Origin: AC-37 sp036389835
GTDB lineage: Bacteria > Actinomycetota > Thermoleophilia > Solirubrobacterales > Thermoleophilaceae
Reading direction: 5' to 3'
DNA length: 64,000 nt
Assembly (NCBI GenBank): GCA_036389835.1
Contig: DASVWC010000076.1
Coordinates: 42,436-106,435, forward strand
The translations under genes were made by a program, and so were the position numbers. Below, piece after piece: positions 17,027-25,024 of the stretch (position 1 is its first letter; every line of letters begins with the position of its first letter). Under the pieces are notes generated by a model, which saw only the letters and a list, made by a program, of their open reading frames with translations, had not been told where the DNA came from and ran no database searches.

Positions 17027-18541
17027 CTACAGGGGGATGTTCCCGGCGATCTGGCCGCCTGCGTGGCGTTCGCCGTGCACAGCGAGGCCCTCGATCAGCC
17101 GCGCCCGCGTTTCCGACGGCGGGATCACCACGTCGACGAGCCGCTCCTCCGCCGCCACCTCCGCACGGAGGTGCTCGTCGGCGTAGTCCTGGGCGAGCGC
17201 CTCCAGCGGCCCGTCCGGCCCCTCCGCCCGGTCGAGTTCTCGCCTGTGGAGGATCCTCACCGCCGAGTGCGGGTCCATCACGCCTATCTGCGCGCCCGAC
17301 CAGGCCAGGACGAGGTCGGCTCCAAGGCCGGCTGCGTTCATCGAGATGTACGCGCCGCCGAAAGCCTTGCGCAGCACCACCGTCACGCGCGGCACCGTTG
17401 CCTGCGCGAACGCATGGAGCAGCTTCGCGCCGTGCCGGATGATTCCGCGCCTCTCGTGGTTGGTGCCCGGCATGAACCCAGGCGTATCGACGAACACGAC
17501 GAGCGGCAGGCCGAACGCCTCGCACGTCCGCACGAAGCGAGCCGCCTTTGCCGCGCCCTCGCTCTCGAGGATCCCGCCGAGCGTTCGGGGCTGGTTCGCG
17601 AGTACGCCCACGGAACGGCCGTCGAGGCGGCAGAACCCCGTTACGACGTTGCGGGCCCAGCGTGGCGCGAGCTCGAGCATCCGGCCTCCGTCGACGATCG
17701 CGGCGATCGGCTCGCGGATGTCGTAGACCGCTCGCGGGGCGGATGGAACCGTCGCGTCGGGCTCGCCGCCCGGCGGCGGGACCGCTGGCCTGCGCGGCGC
17801 CCTCGCCCCTGCCCGCTGGGGTAGGTAGTCGAGCAGCTCGCGCGCCAGGAAGGTGGCGTCGACATCCGTCGGGACCACGAAGTGGCATACGCCGTTGCGC
17901 TCGTGGACACGCGCCCCTCCGAGCTCCACGGTGTCCACCGCCTCCCCGCACGCGGTATGCACGATCGCGGGCCCGGTGAGGAACATGCTCGCCCGCCGAG
18001 TCATGACGACGAAGTCGGTCAGCGCCGCTGCATACGACGCGCCTCCGGCCGCGACACCGGTGACGATCGAGATCTGCGGGACCCGGCCCGAGGCCGCGAC
18101 GGTCGCGCGGAACACACGCGCGTAGGCGGCGAGCGCCGCCCCACCCTCCTGGAGCCGCGCGCCGCCGGAATCGACGAATGCCAAGACCGGCGCTCCCGTC
18201 CGCGTCGCGTGCATGAGCGCGTGCACGATCACGTCTGCCTGCGCGCTGCCCAGCGACCCGCCGACCACGCGCCGGTCGTACGCGTAGCACACGACCGGCC
18301 GGCCGCCGACGCTGCCGGTGACCGCCGTGACCCCGGGCACAGCGGTCGCGCGACCGTTCGGCGGACGGCCCTCGATGCTCGCGTCCAGCGGGCGGATCGT
18401 GCCCGTGTCGCACAACAGCGCCAGGAGCTCGTGCGGTTCGAGCTGCAGGTCGGGAAGGCCCCCATCGAACGGATCGAACCAGGGGCGATTCGGGTCGTGC
18501 CGGACGTGCTCGGTTTGCTCGGCCGTCATCACGCGCGTCAC
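17027..18541 (-). CDS. Acyl-CoA carboxyltransferase (biotin-dependent, beta-subunit type)
   Basis: About 504 residues from a GTG at 18541 that overlaps the previous stop (GTGA); an ATG at 18529 is an alternative. It has the two crotonase-like halves of AccD/PccB: FVDSGGARLQEGG and VTGVAAGGASYAAAL in the N half, and FVDTPGFMPGTNHERRGIIRHGAKLLHAFAQATVPRVTVVLRKAFGGAYISMN-type motifs in the C half, with both oxyanion-hole Gly pairs visible. It should transfer CO2 from carboxybiotin to an acyl-CoA, giving malonyl- or methylmalonyl-CoA for the adjacent AT/KS genes. No biotin carboxylase/carrier subunit is in the window, so it must borrow one. The N-terminal zinc finger of true AccD is absent. Confidence 0.85.
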   Translation of the reverse strand: MTRVMTAEQTEHVRHDPNRPWFDPFDGGLPDLQLEPHELLALLCDTGTIRPLDASIEGRPPNGRATAVPGVTAVTGSVGGRPVVCYAYDRRVVGGSLGSAQADVIVHALMHATRTGAPVLAFVDSGGARLQEGGAALAAYARVFRATVAASGRVPQISIVTGVAAGGASYAAALTDFVVMTRRASMFLTGPAIVHTACGEAVDTVELGGARVHERNGVCHFVVPTDVDATFLARELLDYLPQRAGARAPRRPAVPPPGGEPDATVPSAPRAVYDIREPIAAIVDGGRMLELAPRWARNVVTGFCRLDGRSVGVLANQPRTLGGILESEGAAKAARFVRTCEAFGLPLVVFVDTPGFMPGTNHERRGIIRHGAKLLHAFAQATVPRVTVVLRKAFGGAYISMNAAGLGADLVLAWSGAQIGVMDPHSAVRILHRRELDRAEGPDGPLEALAQDYADEHLRAEVAAEERLVDVVIPPSETRARLIEGLAVHGERHAGGQIAGNIPL

Positions 18542-19203
18542 AGGCGTAGCCCGCCGGCGACGCTTGCCGCCAGCGCGCCGGCGAACTCGAGCGCCATGCG
18601 GCGGTGGCCGAGGGCACTCGCGTGGTAGCCGTCCGCGGCATAGCTGTCCCGTGTCGAGAGGTCCTCGCGCGCGGCGAGGTCCGCCAGCAAGGCGTCGTGC
18701 TCCGCTGCGAGCGATCGCGTCGCGTCGTTGAGGCGCCGGAGCTCCCGGGACACGCGCGCGGTCGCGCGCGGGCCATAGCCGATGTGGCGAGAGAGGTCCG
18801 GGACGGTGGCCGTCACCAGCACGACATCGTCGAGCGCGGCGCGCAGGCGCGTGCAGATCGAGTCGAACGCGCGGGCGTATGCGTCGATGTCGGGCGCCGC
18901 CGGCATGAGCACGTCGTTGATCCCGCACACGACGCTGACGATGTCGGAGCCCATCGCGATCGCCTGATCGGGCTGGCGCTCCGCCACCTCGTGACTTTTC
19001 AGCCCGAACTCGGCAAGGTTTCGGTAGGTCACGGCGAACCCGGCCCGCGCGAACGCGGCTGCGACCAGATCCGCCCATCGCAGCCCGACCAGGCGCTCGT
19101 CGTGCCCGGCCGTGTTGCTATCGCCCAGCGCGGCGTACGCGAGCCTGCGCTCGCGTGCCGGATCGAGCGGAGCGCGTGCCCGGCCGGGGGCGGGGAGGGT
19201 CAC
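18538..19203 (-). CDS. SGNH/GDSL-family hydrolase
   Basis: A 221-residue protein from the GTG at 19203 (GTGA overlap, as elsewhere in this operon); an ATG at 19218 is possible. It shows the SGNH blocks: AALGDSNTAG (catalytic Ser), NLAEFGLKSHEV (Gly block), VVCGINDVL (Asn block) and DGYHASALGHR (Asp-x-x-His). No signal peptide is visible, so it probably acts in the cytoplasm as an esterase or thioesterase. Lying between a carboxyltransferase and a FabD-FabH fusion, it is a candidate for product release or editing of acyl intermediates. Its arrangement resembles acyl-hydrolases rather than secreted lipases. Confidence 0.8.
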   Translation of the reverse strand: MTLPAPGRARAPLDPARERRLAYAALGDSNTAGHDERLVGLRWADLVAAAFARAGFAVTYRNLAEFGLKSHEVAERQPDQAIAMGSDIVSVVCGINDVLMPAAPDIDAYARAFDSICTRLRAALDDVVLVTATVPDLSRHIGYGPRATARVSRELRRLNDATRSLAAEHDALLADLAAREDLSTRDSYAADGYHASALGHRRMALEFAGALAASVAGGLRL

Positions 19204-21074
19204 CGGCTTGCACCCCATTCCGCGATCACGGCGCCCCAGACGAACCCAGTGCCGATCGTGGCCATGAACACGCGCGCGCCGGGTCTCAGCCGGCCATCGG
19301 CCTCGGCCGCGTGCAGGCCGATCGGGATCGAGGCAGCCGACGTGTTGCCGGTGCGGGCCACGACGTCCACGACCTTCTGCGGAGGGAGGTCCAGTCGCTG
19401 GCCGACGGCCTGGAGGATCCGTCCGTTCGCCTGGTGGTAGACGAAGAGGTCGATGTCCTCGAGCGTCAGGCCGCTGCTGGCGAGCAGGTCGTGCGTGATG
19501 GCGGTGAGCTCCTTGACGGCGATCTGGAACGTCTCCTGCCCCTGCATGACGAATGTCTGGTCGTCGCGCTCGATCTTCGCGAGTTCCTTGAAGCGGCCGT
19601 CGGATCGGAACAGCGAGGGCCCCACACGCGTCTCGCCCTCCACCGCGGACACGACCACGGCACCGCAGCCGTCGCCCATGAGGCCGGCCGTCCGGCGATC
19701 GTCACGGTTGAGGACGCGGCTCGGGAACTCCGCGCCGATCACGAGGCAGTTCGACGAGCGGCCGGTCTCCACGAGGGCGGAGGCGGTCGAGAGCGCCGAG
19801 AGGAAGCCGGCGCACGCTGCGCCGACGTCGAATGCCCCCGGTTGCGGGATCCCCATGGCGGTCGCCACGAGCGGAGCGGCGTTCGGGAGCAGCTCGTCGC
19901 CGGTCGAGGTCGCGACGAGCACGGTGTCGATCTCCTCCACGCGCTTACCGGCCTGCGCGACGGCGCGGCAGCCGGCCTCGGCCGCGAGAGCGGTCAAGGA
20001 TTCGCCGGGCCGTGCCATGTGCCGGGAGCGCACCCCCATGCGCTTGACGATCCAGTCCGGCTCGACGCCGAGCCGCTCGGCGATGGGATCGTTGTCGATC
20101 ACCTGCTCCGGCATGGCGACCGCCACGGAGCCGATGGCCGCGCCGCGCGGCACGCGCGGCCCGTTCCGGTTCTCGCGCTCCGAGAGCGCGTACGTCGTCT
20201 CGGTTGTATCGAACATGCGCGACCTCCAGCGGGGTTTGGTGTCGATCCCGTCGAGCGTCTTGAGGGCGAGCTTCGTGAGCACCTCGCCGGGGCCCGTCTC
20301 GACGAACGTCCGCGCGCCCTCCGCGTGCAGGCGCGTGAGCAGATGACGGAACCGCACGGGGCGCGACACGCTCGCGGCGAGATCGCGAGCGACGTCGCGC
20401 ATCGGCGACACGGTGCACGGCGACCACACCGGTGGCGACGGCCGCGCGGCCGCGGCGCGCTCGAGCGCCGCGGCGAGCCGCTCCTCGGTCGCGTGCATCA
20501 GCGGCGTGTGCGCCGCCACTTGCAGCGGCAGGCGCATCACGCGACAGCCCGTGTCGAGCGCGCGCTGCTCGAAGTCGTCCAGCGGCTCGGGCCGCCCGGC
20601 GAACACGAGCTGGGTCGGCGCGTTGTCGTTCGCCAGCCAGACGCCGTCGGGGGCCAGGTCCGCGGTCTCCGTGGCCCTCGGGCCGATGACGGCCAGCATG
20701 CCGCCACGGCCGTCGTCGTCCGCGGCCTCGTCGAAGAGCCGCCCGCGAAGCTCCACGAGAGCGAGCCCCTCCTCGGGCGCGAGTGCGCCGGCCGCCACCG
20801 TCGCCGCGAACTCGCCGAGCGAGTGACCGGCGAGTGCGACGTGGACGCCGTCGCGTAGCTCCGGCCGGTCCTCGAGTAGCGCGCGCCAGCCCGCGAGGCT
20901 CGCGCAGAAGAGCGCGGGCTGCAGGAACCGCGACCCCTCCTCGACGCGCTCGAAGACGTTGCACCCGGCCAGCTCGTCGGCTCGTGCCGCGAGCTCCGGC
21001 GCGTGGCTTCGCGCGATCGCCTCCATGTCCTCGGTCTGGCTACCCTGGCCCGGGAATAGGACGACGGTCCTCAC
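19200..21074 (-). CDS. Malonyl-CoA:ACP transacylase fused to 3-oxoacyl-ACP synthase III (FabD-FabH didomain)
   Basis: One uninterrupted 624-residue frame from a GTG overlapping the AfsA gene stop. Residues 1-290 are an acyltransferase: LFPGQGSQ, GHSLGEF with the serine nucleophile near residue 85, and QVAAHTPLM with the catalytic His. Residues 310-624 are a KAS III: DVGAACAGFLSAL (Cys near 421), VYHQANGRI (His) and RTGNTSAASIP (Asn) give the full Cys-His-Asn triad. The linker (RMFDTTETTYALSERENR) has a Met that could serve as an internal start, so a separate KAS III might also be made. A natural AT-KSIII fusion would load an extender and start the chain in one protein. The order AT then KSIII is unusual. 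Confidence 0.85.
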   Translation of the reverse strand: MRTVVLFPGQGSQTEDMEAIARSHAPELAARADELAGCNVFERVEEGSRFLQPALFCASLAGWRALLEDRPELRDGVHVALAGHSLGEFAATVAAGALAPEEGLALVELRGRLFDEAADDDGRGGMLAVIGPRATETADLAPDGVWLANDNAPTQLVFAGRPEPLDDFEQRALDTGCRVMRLPLQVAAHTPLMHATEERLAAALERAAAARPSPPVWSPCTVSPMRDVARDLAASVSRPVRFRHLLTRLHAEGARTFVETGPGEVLTKLALKTLDGIDTKPRWRSRMFDTTETTYALSERENRNGPRVPRGAAIGSVAVAMPEQVIDNDPIAERLGVEPDWIVKRMGVRSRHMARPGESLTALAAEAGCRAVAQAGKRVEEIDTVLVATSTGDELLPNAAPLVATAMGIPQPGAFDVGAACAGFLSALSTASALVETGRSSNCLVIGAEFPSRVLNRDDRRTAGLMGDGCGAVVVSAVEGETRVGPSLFRSDGRFKELAKIERDDQTFVMQGQETFQIAVKELTAITHDLLASSGLTLEDIDLFVYHQANGRILQAVGQRLDLPPQKVVDVVARTGNTSAASIPIGLHAAEADGRLRPGARVFMATIGTGFVWGAVIAEWGASR

Positions 21075-22072
21075 GGCGCGTCCTCGTGGTCCGCGGTGGC
21101 ACCGTCGCCGACCACCGCGAGCTCGACCGCGACCGGCGCAAGCCGTTCGCCGCGCTGCTCGAGCCGGAGCGCCAGTGCGATCCGCGCAGGGCCGCGCTCG
21201 GTCACCTCGGCGTGGCAGCGGAGCGGCTCGCCCAGTTCGGCGAAGCGGCCGAACCGGGCTGTGGCGCGCAGCGGTACGAAGCGCTCCGGCCGCTCGCCGG
21301 TGGCGGCGGCCGCGCTCGCGATCGCCGCCTGTCGAGCCACCTCCAGGAGCAGCATCCCGGGGTAATGGTCCTGCGGGTGGTCGAAGAAGACGGGATCGGC
21401 GGGGTCGGGGCTGGCGAGGACGACGTACCCGCCGCCGTCGGGCTCGGGTGGTGCGACTACGACGTTGCGCGGGTCGCTGCGGCCGACGGCACGCGGCTCC
21501 GCTCGCGCTGGGCGCTCCGCCTTCAGCGCCGACGAGCTCGGCGCTCCATCGCGGGCCGCCGTGTACGTGGTGCGCGGCAGGAAGCGCAGCGCTCCCGCGA
21601 AGGTCCCGGCGCGGGCCTCCCCGACGTGGCAGCGTGCCTCGCCCTGTACCGCCCGCAGCGAGCCGTCGCGGTGCCGGCGCTCGGAGTCGAAACTGACCGC
21701 GATCGTCATCTCCGTCGGGAGCGGCCCGGGCAGGTTGGCGTCGAGGTCGTCCAGCCTGACGTCGAGTCGCGTCGTGACGAAGTGGAGATCGAGCGGCACG
21801 TCTAGGCACTCGTGGAGGACGACCATCACCCCCTGTCGGGCGGCTTCACAAAGGAGCAGCAGGTCGGGGTAGGGCTGCAGCGTGTCGTTGAACAGGCGGT
21901 TCGCCCGCGGGAGCTGGACGAGCGCGGCCCACTCGTCCTCGCCGATCCTCACGGCGCCGGTCGCGAACACCTGCTCGAGCGCGAGCTTGTGGACCAGGCG
22001 CCGCGCGACGGCTCGCTCCGCGGTCAGCCCCCGCGACCGCACGGAGGCCCCGGCCGCGGCACTGGCGGTCAC
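21071..22072 (-). CDS. AfsA-type double-hotdog protein
   Basis: A 333-residue protein from the GTG at 22072 (GTGA overlap). The first half (VHKLALEQVFATGAVRIGE, NDTLQPYPDLLLLCEAARQ, HFVTTRLDVRLDDLDAN) and second half (VVLASPDPADPVFFDHPQDHYPGMLLLEVARQAAI) are two copies of the A-factor biosynthesis hotdog, where a conserved Glu lies in the central helix E-A-A/V-R-Q. AfsA/ScbA proteins condense a beta-ketoacyl chain with dihydroxyacetone phosphate to form gamma-butyrolactone signals; related proteins act as dehydratases in lipid or polyene synthesis. Placement among ACP, KAS and dehydratase genes suggests an acyl-ACP substrate. Whether it makes a signal or a pathway intermediate is open. Confidence 0.8.
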   Translation of the reverse strand: MTASAAAGASVRSRGLTAERAVARRLVHKLALEQVFATGAVRIGEDEWAALVQLPRANRLFNDTLQPYPDLLLLCEAARQGVMVVLHECLDVPLDLHFVTTRLDVRLDDLDANLPGPLPTEMTIAVSFDSERRHRDGSLRAVQGEARCHVGEARAGTFAGALRFLPRTTYTAARDGAPSSSALKAERPARAEPRAVGRSDPRNVVVAPPEPDGGGYVVLASPDPADPVFFDHPQDHYPGMLLLEVARQAAIASAAAATGERPERFVPLRATARFGRFAELGEPLRCHAEVTERGPARIALALRLEQRGERLAPVAVELAVVGDGATADHEDAP

Positions 22073-22518
22073 GCGCGAGCCCCGTCGATCGCACGGCGCC
22101 ACAACGCGATCAGCGAACCCCCAGCGAGTCTGAGGCCGCTCTCGTCCACGACCGCGAGGTCGGCCTCGACCAGTCCGGTGCGCTCGTCGAGCGGCCGTAG
22201 CCCGGTCACGCGGGTCTCCACCCGAATGACGTCGTCGACCGACGACGCGCTCTCGAATGCGAAGTCGCGGAGCTGGCGCATCGCGACGACCCAGCGCGGG
22301 TCCACCGGAAGGAGGCCGACCGCGTATGCCAGGACGAGCAGCTCCTGCGGCGCGGGCTCGTGGTCGTCCGCCGGGCCCCGGTCGTTGGTGAGCGCAGCCC
22401 ATGCCACGGTGTCCGCGGTCGTCAACCGCCGCGACGGCGTGCGCAGGGACATCCCGACCTCGAGCGCGTCGAAGTCGCATGCCAGCCACGCCTGCGTCTC
22501 GAGGGCGACCGTCCTCAC
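22069..22518 (-). CDS. MaoC/FAS1-like hotdog protein
   Basis: A 149-residue protein, GTG start overlapping the KAS stop (GTGA). The sequence SRRLTTADTVAWAALTNDRGPADDH resembles the N-terminal MaoC signature, but the catalytic Asp-His motif (D-x-x-P-x-H) is degenerate (DRGPADDH). AYAVGLLPVDPRWVVAMRQLRDFAFE and the beta-strand pattern after it fit a hotdog fold. It may pair with the MaoC protein at 16560-17018 or the AfsA protein as a non-catalytic half of a heterodimeric dehydratase, as seen in HadA/HadB-like pairs of actinobacteria. That pairing is inference. Confidence 0.65.
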   Translation of the reverse strand: MRTVALETQAWLACDFDALEVGMSLRTPSRRLTTADTVAWAALTNDRGPADDHEPAPQELLVLAYAVGLLPVDPRWVVAMRQLRDFAFESASSVDDVIRVETRVTGLRPLDERTGLVEADLAVVDESGLRLAGGSLIALWRRAIDGARA

Positions 22519-23720
22519 GCCGCCCTCAAGACCAGCGCGGCGTTGTGCCCGCCGAACCCGAACGAGGGACTCAGACCGATCAGCGGACGTGCCTCGCCGT
22601 CGAGCGGGCGCGCGTCCTCGACGACGTGGTCAAGCCCCTCGCAGTCCGGATCGAGTTCGTCGAGGCCGACCGTCGGCGGAATCACGCGGTCGCGAAGGGC
22701 CCCGAGCGTGGCGATCGCCTCTACGGCACCCGCCGCGCCCATCAGGTGCCCGATGACCGACTTCGTCGAAGACACCGGTATGCCGGCGACGGCTTCCCCG
22801 AGACTCGCCTTCAGCGCGACTACCTCGGTCCGATCGTTGAGCGGTGTGCCCGTCCCGTGCGCGTTCACGTAGTCGATTTCGTGCGGCTCGACGCCAGCGC
22901 ACTCGAGGGCTCGTGTGATGGCCTTCGCGGCCGTCAGCCCGTCCGGTGCCGGGGCCGTGACATGGAACGCATCGGACGTCGACCCGTAGCCCAGCACCTC
23001 GCCGATCGCGCGGGCCCCTCGCGTCTCGGCCGCGTCGGCGGCCTCGAGCACCAGGATCCCGCTGCCCTCGCCGTGGACGAAGCCGTCGCGCCGGACGTCG
23101 AACGGCAGCGAGCGTCCCGTCGGAGAGAGGGCGCCCGCCTTCATGAAGGCGGCATGGATGAACTCGGTCGCCCCGCCTTCCGCGCCGCCGACGACGGCGG
23201 CGTCCGCCTCACCCGTCTCGATGGTCCGCAGGCCGGCGAGGATCGCCTGCGCGCTCGACGCACACGCCGAGACCACGCAGTGCGTCTCGCCGCGGAGGCC
23301 ATACCGCATCGACACGTTCGCCGCCGCGGCGTTCGCCATCAGCATGGGGACCGTGAAGGCGGACACCGCACGCGAGCCCCTGTTGCGGACGACCTCGATC
23401 TGCTGCTCCATCGTCCCGATGCCGCCGATTCCCGAGCCGACGATGCAGCCCACGCGAACCGGGTCGTATGGAGGCTCACCGGCCTCCCAGCCAGCCTGGG
23501 CCAGCGCCTCGTCGGCCGCCGCGAGCGCGAGCTGGGTGAAGCGGTCGGTGCGCCGCAGCTCACGCTGGTCCACTGTCCGCGTCGGGTCGAAGCCGGTGCA
23601 CGGGGCGTCGCCGTCGACGATCCCGCACTCGCCGGCCTCCCAGCGCGAATGGAGCGACGGAGCATCGTTACCCAGTGCGGTAATGCTCCCGACGCCTGTG
23701 ATCAGGACTCGGCGGTTCAC
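22515..23720 (-). CDS. 3-oxoacyl-ACP synthase II-type ketosynthase
   Basis: A 401-residue condensing enzyme, GTG start overlapping the ACP stop. The catalytic triad is intact: Cys about residue 153 in SACASSAQA, His in NAHGTGTPLND and His in GHLMGAAGAVEA; the C-terminal GFGGHNAALVL loop is also present. It elongates acyl chains on the operon's ACP. Its relative at 25025-26305 has a CASGG instead of CASSAQ active-site context, so the two are not recent duplicates and may act on different chain lengths or as a heterodimer. Both retain Cys, so neither is a chain-length-factor partner. Confidence 0.9.
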   Translation of the reverse strand: MNRRVLITGVGSITALGNDAPSLHSRWEAGECGIVDGDAPCTGFDPTRTVDQRELRRTDRFTQLALAAADEALAQAGWEAGEPPYDPVRVGCIVGSGIGGIGTMEQQIEVVRNRGSRAVSAFTVPMLMANAAAANVSMRYGLRGETHCVVSACASSAQAILAGLRTIETGEADAAVVGGAEGGATEFIHAAFMKAGALSPTGRSLPFDVRRDGFVHGEGSGILVLEAADAAETRGARAIGEVLGYGSTSDAFHVTAPAPDGLTAAKAITRALECAGVEPHEIDYVNAHGTGTPLNDRTEVVALKASLGEAVAGIPVSSTKSVIGHLMGAAGAVEAIATLGALRDRVIPPTVGLDELDPDCEGLDHVVEDARPLDGEARPLIGLSPSFGFGGHNAALVLRAA

Positions 23721-23974
23721 GCCGAGCCCATGCGCTCCGAGACGACACGAAGCGCGTCGCCGACGGTCTCGACGCCCTGGAAGTCGCGCGGCTCGAGGTT
23801 CACGCCGAACTCCTCGTAGAGCGTCTGTCCGATCTCGACCATGTCGAGCGAGTCGATGCCGAGTTGCTCGAGCGTCGCCGCGCGGCTGATGTCCTCCGGC
23901 TTGGCTCCGAACTGCTGGAACGCGTCGAACAGCACCGGTTCGAGCCGGTCGGCGGTCTGGGGCGTCGTGCTCAT
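23717..23974 (-). CDS. Acyl carrier protein
   Basis: An 85-residue protein from the ATG at 23974, preceded by CAGGAGGC about eight bases upstream. LGIDSLDMVEIGQTLYEEFG carries the DSL serine that receives 4'-phosphopantetheine, and the protein is acidic and helical as expected. The start overlaps the SDR stop (ATGA) and its stop overlaps the KAS GTG, so SDR, ACP and KAS are translated in a chain. It is presumably the dedicated carrier for the locus rather than the housekeeping AcpP. Confidence 0.92.
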   Translation of the reverse strand: MSTTPQTADRLEPVLFDAFQQFGAKPEDISRAATLEQLGIDSLDMVEIGQTLYEEFGVNLEPRDFQGVETVGDALRVVSERMGSA

Positions 23975-24837
23975 GCGGTTGCCTCCTGGGTCTGGGGTTC
24001 CTCGATGCCGGGCTGGCGCGGCTCGGGCCGCGCGGTTCGGGTCAGGGGGAAGAGGGAGGCGCTCAGGCCGCCGTCCACGACGACGGTCGTGCCGGTGACA
24101 TAGCCCGCATCCGGTGAGGCCAGGAAGCGGACGCATGCGGCCACGTCCTCGGTCGTGCCGGCCCGGCGGCTGGGGATGATCGTGCGCGACGCCTCGTCGG
24201 CGAGGGTCGCCACGTCGCTCGTCAGTTCGGTCTCAACGAGCCCGGGCGCGACGACGTTGATGGTGACCCCCCGCCGCGCGACCTCGATCGCGACTGTCCG
24301 CGTGAGTGCCTCGAGGGCCGCCTTCGAAACCGAGTAGTTCGCGAGGCCCGGCAGCGGGCGACTCCCGATGATCGAGCCGACGCTGACGACGCGGCCGAAG
24401 CGCGCGCGGGTCATGGCGGGAAGGGCGCGGCGGATCGTGCGGTACGCGCCGTTGAGGTTCGTGTCGACGACACGGTGCCAGTCGTCGTCCGTCATTGTCA
24501 GGAACAGGCGGTCGGAGCGGACCCCGGCGCAGTTGACCAGCACGAGGACGCGGACATGGCGCTCTTCGAGCGTCTCGAAGAGCCTCGCGACGTCGCCCGC
24601 GCTCGTGACGTCCCCCTGCAGCGCGACGGCGAGCCCGCCGGCGGCCTCGATCGCGCCGACGACCCGAGCAGCGCCTTCGGCGTCGGCGCGGTAGTTCACG
24701 CCGACCGGCCAGCCGTCCGCCGCGATGGCGCACGCGATCGCGGCCCCGATCCCGCGGGAGGCGCCCGTCACGAGGGCGCAGCCCTCCGGCCGCGTGCCGT
24801 TTCGCGCTAGCTCGTCGTGTCCGCTCTGCGTTCTCAA
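23971..24837 (-). CDS. 3-oxoacyl-ACP reductase-type SDR
   Basis: A 288-residue short-chain dehydrogenase/reductase. It shows TGASRGIG (NAD(P) loop), NCAGV, the catalytic Ser in VGSIIG, YSVSK (Tyr and Lys) and PGLVETELT. The C-terminal about 30 residues after the FabG-like VVDGGLSAS are an Arg/Pro/Glu-rich tail not found in typical FabG. The only plausible start is TTG at 24837, which would make it weakly initiated. As first gene of the leftward operon, it faces the divergent KAS gene across 187 bases. It should reduce beta-ketoacyl-ACP to the hydroxy form. Confidence 0.88.
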   Translation of the reverse strand: MRTQSGHDELARNGTRPEGCALVTGASRGIGAAIACAIAADGWPVGVNYRADAEGAARVVGAIEAAGGLAVALQGDVTSAGDVARLFETLEERHVRVLVLVNCAGVRSDRLFLTMTDDDWHRVVDTNLNGAYRTIRRALPAMTRARFGRVVSVGSIIGSRPLPGLANYSVSKAALEALTRTVAIEVARRGVTINVVAPGLVETELTSDVATLADEASRTIIPSRRAGTTEDVAACVRFLASPDAGYVTGTTVVVDGGLSASLFPLTRTARPEPRQPGIEEPQTQEATA

Positions 24838-25024
24838 CTCGGGTCTCCCGTGGCGGGACGCGCAGGGTGGGGTGCGGCCGGCGGGAGCGTCAAGGCGCCA
24901 GGTGGGCCCTCAACGTGGGTTCTTGACCTCGACGAGCCTCAGCGGTTCACAGCTCGCCGATCCGTCGTTACGGTGCCGCGGCGTGCCGCTCGAGCCGACC
25001 GAGAACCCATCTTCAGGTGCATCC
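24838..25024. promoter_or_regulatory. Divergent control region of the biosynthetic locus
   Basis: The only sizeable gap inside the 16.5-35 kb locus separates the leftward (SDR first) and rightward (KAS first) transcription units and should hold both promoters. A TTGACC at 24923-24928 could be a rightward -35, but the matching -10 (TTCACA at 24946) is poor. No clear operator palindrome is visible. Confidence 0.4.
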
